A stretch of DNA of 64,000 nucleotides from Akkermansiaceae bacterium (GTDB lineage Bacteria > Verrucomicrobiota > Verrucomicrobiia > Verrucomicrobiales > Akkermansiaceae), in the NCBI GenBank assembly GCA_015061985.1, contig SUVN01000006.1, positions 1-64,000 on the forward strand, written 5' to 3'. This document shows positions 15,395 to 23,414 of the stretch, piece by piece. Within the stretch, counting starts at the first letter, position 1; each line of letters begins with the position of its first letter. Made by a program: the position numbers and the translations under genes. The notes under the pieces are model-generated. The model was not told where the DNA came from, made no database searches, and saw nothing but the letters and a program-made list of their open reading frames with translations.

Positions 15395-16165
15395 ATGAAA
15401 AAGACAATTATTGCTCTTTTCGCACTGGCCGGTGTGGCATCCGCTGATACCATCTCGCCGATTACCGATACAGCATCAGGTTCTTGGACAACACACGGTA
15501 CTGCCCAGGTAAAAGACGGTGTCATCTCTGCCACGAATACTAATTGGCAGGTCGATGCTGCCACTTACACGCTGTCAAGCTCACTGAATTATGCCACAAC
15601 TGATACGCTGAGCTTCTCCTTTAATGCCACGAACAACGGTACCGGCAACAGCTGCCTTACCCTTGCCCTTATCGGAAGCACCAACGCTATCGTGCTGGGG
15701 CACGGCAGCTATGATAAACCCGCCGATGAGATTCAGGTGGCCGTAACGAGTGATGTTTCCGTCACAGGTGGCTATGTATTCGCTAACACCAATCCTACTG
15801 ATGACCTGACCCTGACAGCCGCAGATACACTGAGCGGAGGCATGCCTGCCAATGGTTCTACCTCCACGATCTCCGGTTCTATTTCCTGGGACGGTGATTC
15901 CTGGGCTCTTGAGCTTGGTTCTTCTGCTACTAGCGCCACTCTCTCCTATGACTTGGGGATTACAACACTCGGTGTATCCAAAATTATGGTAACTATCGAA
16001 GGTGGTGGAGCTCCCGATAACGGCAACACGGCGTGGCAGACTCCCACCATGAGCAATCTGAGCATCAGTACCCCCTCCGTTGCACCTGCCGTCCCGGAGC
16101 CGACCACGGCTACGCTGAGCCTGTTGGCTCTGGCAGGTCTGGCTGCCCGTCGCCGCCGTCGCTAA
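15395..16165 (+). CDS. PEP-CTERM protein, unknown ectodomain
   Basis: A 256-aa secreted protein with signal peptide MKKTIIALFALAGVASADT, a beta-rich middle (DTLSFSFNATNNGTGNSCLTLALIGSTNAIVLGHGSYDK, SWALELGSSATSATLSYDLG) and the PEP-CTERM tail VPEPTTATLSLLALAGLAARRRRR. It is the only member of the cluster on the plus strand and is most like the protein at 12653, with which it also shares sequence just past the stop codon. It has its own strong terminator. No catalytic motif seen. Confidence 0.87.
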   Translation: MKKTIIALFALAGVASADTISPITDTASGSWTTHGTAQVKDGVISATNTNWQVDAATYTLSSSLNYATTDTLSFSFNATNNGTGNSCLTLALIGSTNAIVLGHGSYDKPADEIQVAVTSDVSVTGGYVFANTNPTDDLTLTAADTLSGGMPANGSTSTISGSISWDGDSWALELGSSATSATLSYDLGITTLGVSKIMVTIEGGGAPDNGNTAWQTPTMSNLSISTPSVAPAVPEPTTATLSLLALAGLAARRRRR

Positions 16166-16224
16166 AGCTATGGCGTGACAAGCCGCCGCAAGTAAGCCTT
16201 TCTGAACAGGCTATATCATTTCAA

Positions 16225-16259
16225 ACGCTGCTGCCATTCTCCGGTGGCAGCGTTTTTTT
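16225..16259 (+). terminator. Rho-independent terminator of the PEP-CTERM gene
   Basis: ACGCTGC and GCAGCGT form the stem, followed by seven T residues. Confidence 0.9.
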
Positions 16260-16355
16260 GCAGCCGAATAGATGCTGCCGCCGATACGTTTTTCGGGAAG
16301 TTATGCTAAATAGATTGAATTTTCAGCACGGGAGCGCTATCATACCGACAGAGCT

Positions 16356-16775
16356 ATGGATTCTACTCCGGAAAAAGACCGCCCCGGTATCCCCTTCTTC
16401 AACGAAACCGTTGCCGCCGGCTTCCCCAGCCCGGCCATGGGTGAGCTCAACGGCACGCTCGATTTGAATGAGCTCTGCATCCGCCACCCGGCTGCCACCT
16501 ACTTTATCCGCGCACGCGGCGAGAGCATGATAGGAGCCGGCATAGGCGACGGAGATATTCTGGTAGTGGATCGCAGTCTCACCGCCCGCAATGGTGATAT
16601 CATCATCGCCGCCGTCAGCGGAGAATTCACCGTCAAGCGCCTCGACATGCGACCCGACTCACCCGTCCGACTCCTTCCGGAGAACCCCGCCTATTCCCCC
16701 ATCACCCTCACCCCGGAGCTCGAGGCTGAATTCTTCGGCGTTGTCACCCACTGTCTCAAAAATCTGAGGAACTAG
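16356..16775 (+). CDS. umuD: UmuD-like S24 family peptidase (orphan)
   Basis: A 139-aa LexA/UmuD-type self-cleaving protein. In known systems RecA filaments stimulate cleavage and UmuD' then works with UmuC as a translesion polymerase. The cleavage site AAGFPSP has Ala-Gly at residues 21-22; the catalytic serine is in GESM (Ser57) and the lysine in FTVKRL (Lys94), so the dyad is complete. The length fits UmuD rather than LexA, as there is no DNA-binding domain. No umuC follows: the next gene is convergent and its stop codon overlaps this one (CTAG). The partner polymerase must be elsewhere, or the role has changed. Confidence 0.9.
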   Translation: MDSTPEKDRPGIPFFNETVAAGFPSPAMGELNGTLDLNELCIRHPAATYFIRARGESMIGAGIGDGDILVVDRSLTARNGDIIIAAVSGEFTVKRLDMRPDSPVRLLPENPAYSPITLTPELEAEFFGVVTHCLKNLRN

Positions 16776-17602
16776 TTCTTACGGGATTTTACCCAGCAGA
16801 TTCCCTTACGGACAAGGCTGCTGATACAGAAGTAACAGATAAGGGAGAGAATGAGTATAACAGCCAGTGATTGACCTCCCTCATTCGAGTCTTTGAACAG
16901 CTCCGGGTCTGCGGCCAGATTGAGCCGCGCCATCAGTGCCCTTGCCGCGAAAAACAGGATGACAAGCGCCGGAAGCAGGCTCCACAAGGTCGGGCGCTCC
17001 GCCGGGGCGGTTTCGGGCTCCTGCACCTTGGGCGGAGCATCCGGCAAATGGGTATGAATGGCGTACTCCAGTTCGTGCACATTCTGCACAAAGAGAAAGC
17101 CCAGCGGGATGCAGTGACCGCCATGTGCCCATAACTGCTCCATGACAATATCACCGCAGCCGCGACCGTATTCCCGCACTTCCTTGATTAAATCATGTGC
17201 CAGCGGGTAGCTTCGGGCAACAGGGCGGCGGCGGAAGGTGGAGGGCCGCAACACCAGAGCGCGTTTGTCGGTGAGCACATACACGGTGCGGCGGTCCAGC
17301 GACCGCTCCCACCACGGGCTGATGAGAAATCCCACCCCCACCAGGACAAAGGGCAACAGGAGAAGCAAACACACAAGAAGCGGCAGACGGACTGCCGCAT
17401 TATTCCAATGAGAGACTATGCCCAGAAAAGCGAGCGAGAGCGTCCCATTCCATAATAAGGCAAAGAACATACGGTAAGCATAGCCCGGTTTCCAGAGCGA
17501 GGTCATGGGCTTCTGCACCAGGAGCAACTGCTCATCCGCTGTTAGTTCCCGTTCAATCCACGCCCTGTCCTGTACGGGCAATTCCGTATCGCTGAGTTTC
17601 AT
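16772..17602 (-). CDS. Membrane protein of unknown function with PH-like region
   Basis: A 276-aa protein with two hydrophobic segments near residues 45-100, a middle basic region (RRTVYVLTDKRALVLRPSTFRRRPVARSYPL, which recalls bacterial PH-type domains, where a YxLTxxR strand pair is usual) and two more hydrophobic segments near the C terminus. The N-terminal motif ADEQLLLVQKPMTSLWKPGY resembles the start of the small broken gene at 28539-28758 (KDEELLWVGQPKPRLW), so the two are distant paralogues. It lies next to an ECF sigma operon but 64 bp beyond its last gene. Function unknown. Confidence 0.7.
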   Translation of the reverse strand: MKLSDTELPVQDRAWIERELTADEQLLLVQKPMTSLWKPGYAYRMFFALLWNGTLSLAFLGIVSHWNNAAVRLPLLVCLLLLLPFVLVGVGFLISPWWERSLDRRTVYVLTDKRALVLRPSTFRRRPVARSYPLAHDLIKEVREYGRGCGDIVMEQLWAHGGHCIPLGFLFVQNVHELEYAIHTHLPDAPPKVQEPETAPAERPTLWSLLPALVILFFAARALMARLNLAADPELFKDSNEGGQSLAVILILSLICYFCISSLVRKGICWVKSRKN

Positions 17603-17666
17603 TGGTAAGCCCTTATACCATATTTATTCGAACAAACAAAGGAAAAAGCAGAGAAACCTTATCCCG

Positions 17667-18407
17667 TCAGAACACCTTGGGTTCTTTCGTGATGGTGCGG
17701 AAACGGCGTTGGAAGGCGGGGGGAAGGGTGTGCCAGGGTTGGGTGAGGAGGGTGGCAGTATAAGAGTCTCGTGCACCGGAGGTGATGATTTCCAGACGCC
17801 CGGGGCGATGGCGGAGGCGGATGAGGCCGTCCTTATCGCGATAGGTGAGGCGGATGTGGCCGGTGCGGGCGGCGCGACCACCGGCATCCCGGCAGATGCG
17901 GCGCAGCTGTTCTTCCACGTCTGCCAGGGTGGTGCCGGGGCGGGCAAGAGCCACGGCAAGCTCATACTGGCGGCTGATGAGGTTGCCCATGGCGACCGGG
18001 CGCGGAGGATTGGCATGCACACGGCCGATGACGGCAGGAGCGGGGCGCGCCGTCAGGGTGACATTGACGGTGAACTGTTCTTCCCCACGACGCAGCTGCA
18101 GTTGCAGGACATCCCCTGCCCCGCTGTGCCGCATGCACAGGAAGAGCCCCTCGCGGCTTTGCACCTTGTGGCCGTTGACGCTCAGCAGAGCGTCTCCGCT
18201 GCGGATATCAGCGCGGGCAGCGGGGCTGTCGGGCGCGACCTCAGACACATACAGATGCTGCGTCCGCTCATCGACACGGGTTCGGATACCCAGGAAAACA
18301 TCGCTCGTAATCATTCTCTGCGGGGCGGACACAGTAAGGCTGTTGCCTGCACCGCCGGGAAGAGCGGCGAGGAGGAACATGCTCAGAATGATTAAGAGGC
18401 GATTCAT
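17667..18407 (-). CDS. Secreted or periplasmic PDZ-domain protein
   Basis: A 246-aa protein with an N-terminal signal peptide (MNRLLIILSMFLLAALPGGAG) and one PDZ domain (FLGIRTRVDERTQHLYVSEVAPDSPAARADIRSGDALLSVNGHKV, about residues 37-85). PDZ domains bind C termini or extended peptides; no protease domain is attached. The remaining 130 residues are basic and not recognised. It is the third gene of a leftward operon after an ECF sigma factor and its likely anti-sigma factor, with gaps of 15 bp, so it may sense envelope protein state for that pair. This functional link is inference. Confidence 0.75.
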   Translation of the reverse strand: MNRLLIILSMFLLAALPGGAGNSLTVSAPQRMITSDVFLGIRTRVDERTQHLYVSEVAPDSPAARADIRSGDALLSVNGHKVQSREGLFLCMRHSGAGDVLQLQLRRGEEQFTVNVTLTARPAPAVIGRVHANPPRPVAMGNLISRQYELAVALARPGTTLADVEEQLRRICRDAGGRAARTGHIRLTYRDKDGLIRLRHRPGRLEIITSGARDSYTATLLTQPWHTLPPAFQRRFRTITKEPKVF

Positions 18408-18421
18408 GGTATCAGCTCAGA

Positions 18422-18844
18422 TTAAAGGAAGCAGTCGTTGATGGTGAAGGGCAACTCTTCCTCGGTTTCGATGTGGAATTCAATGCCGTGGCGAGTGACG
18501 GCTTCGCGTTCCGGTGCGGGTGGGAAATGTTTATCCCAATCAGCGGCGGCAATGGTCTGCACTTCTGCGGGCGGGAGTGCGGCAAGGCCGGGAGTGGATG
18601 CCGCATCCGGCTCCGGCAGGTCAAGCAGCACGAGGCAGCCGAGAGCCAGCATGAGGGCGGCGGCACAGGCCAGCAGACGACTGCGGGTATAGCCACGTTC
18701 CGCGAGCCTTCTGAAGCGGGAATCCAGCCGGGATTCCAGGCGAGCGGTCATGGCAGCATCCATCTTCACGGAGCGCAGCTCGTGAGCAGCCAGCTCACGG
18801 AGCATTTGCTCCATGTCGTGAATCTGATGTGACGGATTGTTCAT
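18422..18844 (-). CDS. Probable membrane-bound anti-sigma factor
   Basis: A 140-aa protein with a cytoplasmic, helical, charged N-terminal half (MEQMLRELAAHELRSVKMDAAMTARLESRLDSRFRRLAERG), a single transmembrane segment (LLACAAALMLALGCLVLL, about residues 57-75) and a short periplasmic C-terminal part. This is the plan of single-pass anti-sigma factors, and the gene directly follows the ECF sigma gene (15 bp gap) and precedes a PDZ protein. No zinc-binding HxxxCxxC is present. Assignment rests on topology and context rather than on sequence similarity. Confidence 0.65.
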   Translation of the reverse strand: MNNPSHQIHDMEQMLRELAAHELRSVKMDAAMTARLESRLDSRFRRLAERGYTRSRLLACAAALMLALGCLVLLDLPEPDAASTPGLAALPPAEVQTIAAADWDKHFPPAPEREAVTRHGIEFHIETEEELPFTINDCFL

Positions 18845-18859
18845 GGCGTTGTCGAGAGG

Positions 18860-19393
18860 TTATGATTCGTTCATCATCTGTTTCAGTTTGCGGAGTGCGG
18901 CATCATAGCGGGCGCGTACCGTGGACTCACCGACACCGAGCATGCGCCCGATTTCGGCAAAGCTGAGGTCTTCCCAGAGATGCAGGGTAACGACTTCTGC
19001 CTGTTTTTCCGGCAGACGGGAAAGAAGGGTGCTGAGGCGGAGGTGGGAATCCTCTGCGGGGGTGGTCGCCGGGGCAGATGCCATCGGCTGGCGGCTGCTG
19101 TAGCGGGCTTCTGCCCTGCGGCGGCGACTTTCGGCCATGCTCATCTTCATGGCCTCATTCGAGAGTGCCCGCAGCGTGTAGGGCAGAAGCGATTCCTCAT
19201 CTGCGGCAACTCTGCCGTGGTAAACGGCCTCCGCGACCCGCTCCAGCGTGCGTGACAGCAGCAACTCCACATCCGCAGAGCTGTCTGCCCTGCGGCGGGC
19301 ATAGAGGTAGAGACGGTGGCGCACGGCATGAAACCAGCTGCGGCACTGCTGCCGCGCGGCTTCATCACCTTTTCTGTGCCACCAGTTGAACAT
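18860..19393 (-). CDS. ECF-type RNA polymerase sigma factor
   Basis: A 177-aa group IV sigma factor that would redirect RNA polymerase to a small set of promoters. Region 2 is rather divergent (residues 15-80, SWFHAVRHRLYLYARRRADSSADVELLLSRTLERV); region 4 is clear (LSRLPEKQAEVVTLHLWEDLSFAEIGRMLGVGESTVRARYDAALRKLKQMM, about 122-174). The order sigma, anti-sigma, PDZ on the minus strand suggests an envelope-stress or surface-linked signalling unit. A perfect palindrome 49 bp upstream (19442-19457) may be part of its control region. Confidence 0.88.
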   Translation of the reverse strand: MFNWWHRKGDEAARQQCRSWFHAVRHRLYLYARRRADSSADVELLLSRTLERVAEAVYHGRVAADEESLLPYTLRALSNEAMKMSMAESRRRRAEARYSSRQPMASAPATTPAEDSHLRLSTLLSRLPEKQAEVVTLHLWEDLSFAEIGRMLGVGESTVRARYDAALRKLKQMMNES

Positions 19394-19441
19394 GGGTCAG
19401 TTGCATCTTGCAGAAGCGGTCTCCGCGCTGTCGCCCTGCCC

Positions 19442-19457
19442 GCTCCCGTACGGGAGC
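19442..19457. promoter_or_regulatory. Perfect 16-bp palindrome upstream of the sigma gene
   Basis: GCTCCCGTACGGGAGC is fully self-complementary. It lies between the sigma gene start (19393) and the stop of the gene behind it (19528). It could be an operator or a small terminator hairpin; no T run follows. Confidence 0.45.
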
Positions 19458-19527
19458 AGACAGGTGAATCGCGGCAGGCAGCGGAGTGTCGTCTTCATGG
19501 GTATGGCGTGTGACTCAGGGTAGAAAG

Positions 19528-20496
19528 TTAAAGCATATCCTGCACTACGTCCGGCAGCGTCTGCACCGGCGCTTTGGCATCATCTTTCCAGATTTTGATT
19601 TTCAGCATCGGCTCCGGCAGCTTCTCCGGCGCTTTCTCCACGGAGCGCTTCTTTTTGGTGCTCCACGGCTGGTTATCGTAAAATGCCTGCTGCGGGCCGG
19701 AGAGGCGGGACATGAGCTGCTCCCGGCGCTTCTGTTCGGCCTCGCGGCGCTGCTGCTTCTCAGCGTCAAGCCCTGCCACAGCCTCTGCCGGCACCCAGAA
19801 GGTCCAGCTGCGGCCGGGCGGGATATGCTCACTCATCAGCCGGATGGGTTCCGGCAGCTCCGCAAAGGCCATTTTGCGCGTGGTTCGGGTGTAGAAAGCA
19901 ACGCCGGTTTCCCGCGTGCCGCGATTGATATCGCGCAGGGCATCTGTCCCCGGTTCCACCAGCATCTGCACCCCGTTGGGCAGCACCGTCACCCCCGCCC
20001 GCTGACGGTTGGCCGCCAGAATCTGCTTTTCCTTCTCTGCCTCCCGCAGCCGCAGGACGGGGCGATAGGCCGCCGCCATGCGGTTATAGAGCTTCATGTA
20101 CGCTTCCCATTGCCGTTCCTTTTCCTCATCCGTGGCGGGAGCGGGCAGCGCGGCCAGCTCCTGCAGACGCGCAAGGGCGGCTTCCGCATCAAAGTCACGC
20201 GGTTCAAAGCGTTTGAGGGCATCATTGGCGATATCGGCCGCCATGGGGCAACGCGTCTGCGAGATATCCTCCACCGGCTGTCCGGTGCGCAACACCGTAG
20301 ACAGCGTTTCCACAAAAATCTGCTGATTGAATGCCTCTGCCAGACCGCTGCGGAGACGTTGCAGACGCGCCGCTGCATCCTGCGCCACCACCTCCGTGAT
20401 GTCGCGGCGCAGCTCCGGTGTCACCTCCTGCGCGGGCAGGACACATGTGCCCCCCGCCAGCAGCAATAACATGCTCAAATATGTTCGTATGGCCAT
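19528..20496 (-). CDS. Secreted protein with degenerate FKBP-like domain
   Basis: A 322-aa exported protein (signal peptide MAIRTYLSMLLLLAGGTCVLPAQ). Residues ~25-155 are helical and resemble the N-terminal dimerisation domain of FkpA/Mip-type FKBP proteins. Residues ~165-245 follow the FKBP plan: VTVLPNGVQMLVEPGT, then a short loop, VAFYTRTTRK, and IPPGRSWTFWVPAEAV, but the usual catalytic aromatic residues are largely missing, so prolyl isomerase activity is doubtful. A lysine- and glutamate-rich tail follows. It is probably a periplasmic chaperone-like protein. Transcribed separately from infC, which has its own terminator. Confidence 0.7.
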   Translation of the reverse strand: MAIRTYLSMLLLLAGGTCVLPAQEVTPELRRDITEVVAQDAAARLQRLRSGLAEAFNQQIFVETLSTVLRTGQPVEDISQTRCPMAADIANDALKRFEPRDFDAEAALARLQELAALPAPATDEEKERQWEAYMKLYNRMAAAYRPVLRLREAEKEKQILAANRQRAGVTVLPNGVQMLVEPGTDALRDINRGTRETGVAFYTRTTRKMAFAELPEPIRLMSEHIPPGRSWTFWVPAEAVAGLDAEKQQRREAEQKRREQLMSRLSGPQQAFYDNQPWSTKKKRSVEKAPEKLPEPMLKIKIWKDDAKAPVQTLPDVVQDML

Positions 20497-20572
20497 AGAA
20501 CGAGTGCTGTCTACCTATAGTAATCCACGCCGCGCCGCAATCCGCAACTTTTTTCTGTTTTTTTTCTGATTT

Positions 20573-20608
20573 TCCGTAAAAAAACCGCCGCAGAAGCCTG
20601 CGGCGGTC
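20573..20608 (-). terminator. Rho-independent terminator after infC
   Basis: On the minus strand ACCGCCGCAG and CTGCGGCGGT form a 10-bp stem followed by seven T residues. Confidence 0.95.
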
Positions 20609-20642
20609 GTAAAAAATCGGGAAACGGTGCAAAAAAGGCTCT

Positions 20643-21296
20643 TTATTCGTCGCCCTCGGCATCGAATTCCTCGGAATCGGCATCGAAATCCTCTTCCTCG
20701 TACTTCTTGAACTTGCGCACACGCTGGGCAGCGGGCAGCGGAGCCAGCACCATGGTGACGGTGTTGCCGGCAAGCTTGGCGGGCTGATCCACCTGGCCCA
20801 TGGTCTTCATATCCTCCACCACCTTGGCCATCACATCCAGACCGAGCTCGCGGTGGGCGTTCTCGCGGTTGCGGAAGCGAAGCTGGAAGCGAACCTTGTG
20901 ACCATGGTCAAGGAACTGCTCGGTGCGGCTCATCTTGACGTTGTAGTCATTGACATCCGTACCGACTCGGAGTTTGACCTCCTTCATCTTGACGGCTTTG
21001 GTCTTGTTGTTCTTCTGCAGCTTGGCCTGCATGTACTTGTACTTGCCGTAGTCGATGAGACGGCAGACAGGCGGATCTGCATTCGGCGCGACCTCTACGA
21101 GGTCGAGACCAATTTCCTTGGCCTTGGCGAGAGCATCGCGGGTGGCCATGACACCGAGCTGGTCCCCCTTGGCGGTGACAACTCGTACTTTCGGAGCGCG
21201 GATGCGGTCATTGACGCGAATCTGCGGAGCTTTGCCGGCCTGGTCGCGACGATTGTTGCGGTTGGCGGGCTTGGTTGGTTTCTGTGGTGCGGGCAC
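20643..21296 (-). CDS. infC: Translation initiation factor IF-3
   Basis: IF-3 binds the 30S subunit, prevents early 50S joining and proofreads the start codon. The 217-aa protein has the N-domain (IRVNDRIRAPKVRVV...GVMATRDALAKAKEIGLDLVEVAPNADPPVCRLIDYGKYKY), the linker and the C-domain (KEVKLRVGTDVNDYNVKMSRTEQFLDHGHKVRFQLRFRNRE). Ahead of it is a basic extension of ~25 residues and behind it an unusual acidic tail (EEEDFDADSEEFDAEGDE). The start is a GTG at 21294-21296; an in-frame stop 27-30 bp upstream excludes a longer form. It follows thrS, as in many bacteria, but rpmI and rplT do not follow. Confidence 0.96.
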   Translation of the reverse strand: MPAPQKPTKPANRNNRRDQAGKAPQIRVNDRIRAPKVRVVTAKGDQLGVMATRDALAKAKEIGLDLVEVAPNADPPVCRLIDYGKYKYMQAKLQKNNKTKAVKMKEVKLRVGTDVNDYNVKMSRTEQFLDHGHKVRFQLRFRNRENAHRELGLDVMAKVVEDMKTMGQVDQPAKLAGNTVTMVLAPLPAAQRVRKFKKYEEEDFDADSEEFDAEGDE

Positions 21297-21390
21297 GTGT
21301 GTGTGTTCTGGTGTTTGACAGCCCCGGCGGGGTCAGATGCGCCGTCTTGCGAATCCGGCGCCGGGGCGGAAGAGAGTTACGATAGTAGGT

Positions 21391-23316
21391 TTACTGCTTA
21401 TCAGCGGGTGTTTCGGGCTGCAGTGCGGGGCGAATAAGACGTTCAGAGATTTCTGCCGTGACCGCCTCCACAAAGGCATCCACGGTCATGGTGCCGATGA
21501 CATCCAGCTCGCGGTGGCGGATGGAGACAAGCCCCTGCTCTGCCTCGCGCTGACCAACCACGACCATGTAGGGCACGCGATCCAGACGGGCATTGCGAAT
21601 CTTGGCACCAATCTTGTCCGGGTCGGCATCCAGCTTGACGCGGACGCGAGCTTCAGCAAGCTTCGTGCGCACCATTTCGGCAAAGTCTGCCACCTTGTCG
21701 GAGATGGGCAGCACGCGCACCTGCTCGGGGGCGAGCCAGGTGGGGAACTTGCCGGCAAAGTGCTCGATGAGCAAGCCGGTGAAACGCTCCATGGAGCCGA
21801 AGGGCGCACGGTGAATCATCACCGGACGGTGAGGCTTGTTGTCTGCCCCCGTGTAGGAGAGGTCGAAACGCTCCGGCAGGTTGTAGTCCACCTGCACGGT
21901 ACCCAGCTGCCAGTCGCGGCCGATGACATCGCGCACAATGAAGTCAATCTTGGGGCCATAGAAAGCGGCCTCGTTCTCCGCCTCAATGTACTCGAAACCG
22001 CTTTCGGCCAGCACCTCTCGGAGGGCAGTCTCTGCCAGTTTCCAGTTCTCATAGGTGCCGACGTACTTCGGGTCGGAGTAGTCCTTGTCGCGCAGGGAGA
22101 GACGGACACGGAAGTCGGTCATCTCCAGTGTGCCGAGGATGTGCTTGACGATACCGATGCACTGTGCCACCTCCTGCTTAATCTGGTCGGGGCGGCAGAA
22201 GATGTGAGCATCGTCCTGAGTGAAGCCGCGCACGCGGGTCATGCCGCCCAGCTCGCCGCTCTGTTCCCAGCGGTACACGGTGCCGAACTCTGCCAGACGC
22301 ACGGGTAGGTCGCGATAGGAATGCGGTTCATTAGCATAGATGCGGATGTGGTGCGGGCAGTTCATGGGCTTGAGCATGAAGCCCGTGATGGTGCGGGTGT
22401 CCAGCGCGTTGAAGAGGTCGGCACAGCTGGCGTTCTCATCGCGCAGTTTCTTGAAGTCGTCCGGATCGGGGATGGGAGGGAACTGGCTCTCCTTGTAATG
22501 CTCCCAATGGCCGGAAGTCATGTAGAGGTCCAGCTTGCCGATGTGGGGGGTGAACACCTGGGAGTAGCCGATGCGGTCCAGCTCCTCGGTGATGAAGTCC
22601 TGAAGCTCGCGGCGGATGATGGAGCCCTTGGGCTTCCACAGCACGAGCCCCTGCCCCACCATCTCATCAATGGTGAAGAGCCCCATCTCGCGGCCAAGCT
22701 TGCGGTGATCGCGCTTGCGGGCTTCCTCCAGACGGGCGAGGTGCTCATCCAGCTGGGTGCGGTTCGGGAAACAGGTGCCGTACACACGCTGCAAACGCGG
22801 GCCGTTGGCATCACCCTGATAATAAGCAGAAGCAACGCTCATCACCTTGAATGCCTTGCAATTGCCGGTACGCCCCACATGAGGCCCGGCGCAGAGGTCG
22901 GTGAAGTCACCGTTGCGGTAGATGGAGATTTCCTCCCCCTCGGGAATACGGTTGAGGAGATCCACCTTGAACTTGGAGGCCACATCGCGCGGGCCCACGG
23001 AGCCGAGCTCACCGCTCTGAGCCATCTGCATGGCTTCATCGCGGGAAACGGTAGTTCGCTCAAAGGTCTGGTTCTCCTTGACAATCTTCTTCATCTCCGC
23101 CTCAATCAGCTCAAACTCGGCGGTGGTGATGTTGTGATCCAGCTCAATATCATAGTAGAAGCCGTTCTCAATGGCGGGGCCGGCGGCAAGCTGGGCCTGA
23201 GGCCAGATACGGCAGATGGCAGCAGCCAGAACGTGTGCGCAGGAGTGACGCAGACGCTCCAGATCGCTGGCCTGATTTCTTTCTTCCAGAGTCTTTCGTT
23301 CTTTCTGTTCAGACAT
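21391..23316 (-). CDS. thrS: Threonyl-tRNA synthetase
   Basis: Charges tRNA-Thr with threonine. The 641-aa class II enzyme shows the editing domain (LRHSCAHVLAAAI ... GDFTDLCAGPHVGRTG), catalytic motifs 1-3 (MLKPMNCPHH, YRWEQSGELGGMTRVRGFTQDDAHIFC, HRAPFGSMERF) and the anticodon-binding domain (WLAPEQVRVLPIS). The N-terminal TGS domain found in most bacterial ThrRS is missing: the protein begins 25 residues before the editing domain. The length is nevertheless near normal because of an insertion around HWEHYKESQFPPIPDPDDFKKLRDENASCADLFNAL. A sigma70 promoter sits just upstream. infC follows 94 bp downstream. Confidence 0.97.
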   Translation of the reverse strand: MSEQKERKTLEERNQASDLERLRHSCAHVLAAAICRIWPQAQLAAGPAIENGFYYDIELDHNITTAEFELIEAEMKKIVKENQTFERTTVSRDEAMQMAQSGELGSVGPRDVASKFKVDLLNRIPEGEEISIYRNGDFTDLCAGPHVGRTGNCKAFKVMSVASAYYQGDANGPRLQRVYGTCFPNRTQLDEHLARLEEARKRDHRKLGREMGLFTIDEMVGQGLVLWKPKGSIIRRELQDFITEELDRIGYSQVFTPHIGKLDLYMTSGHWEHYKESQFPPIPDPDDFKKLRDENASCADLFNALDTRTITGFMLKPMNCPHHIRIYANEPHSYRDLPVRLAEFGTVYRWEQSGELGGMTRVRGFTQDDAHIFCRPDQIKQEVAQCIGIVKHILGTLEMTDFRVRLSLRDKDYSDPKYVGTYENWKLAETALREVLAESGFEYIEAENEAAFYGPKIDFIVRDVIGRDWQLGTVQVDYNLPERFDLSYTGADNKPHRPVMIHRAPFGSMERFTGLLIEHFAGKFPTWLAPEQVRVLPISDKVADFAEMVRTKLAEARVRVKLDADPDKIGAKIRNARLDRVPYMVVVGQREAEQGLVSIRHRELDVIGTMTVDAFVEAVTAEISERLIRPALQPETPADKQ

Positions 23317-23336
23317 ATTTTACTTGGTGAAGCTTT

Positions 23337-23365
23337 ACTATGGCGTGTTTGCGCTCATTTTTCAA
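23337..23365 (-). promoter_or_regulatory. Predicted promoter of thrS-infC
   Basis: TTGAAA, 17-bp spacer, CATAGT on the minus strand; transcription would begin near 23330, leaving a leader of only about 14 nt, too short for a T-box or attenuator. Confidence 0.65.
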
Positions 23366-23414
23366 GTCTAATCCGCGCCACATAGGCAAAAATCAATAAA
23401 AACAAGCGTTTTGC

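Noticed and set aside
22321-23385. 354-aa plus-strand ORF opposite thrS
   Set aside because: Shadow of thrS and extends into its promoter.
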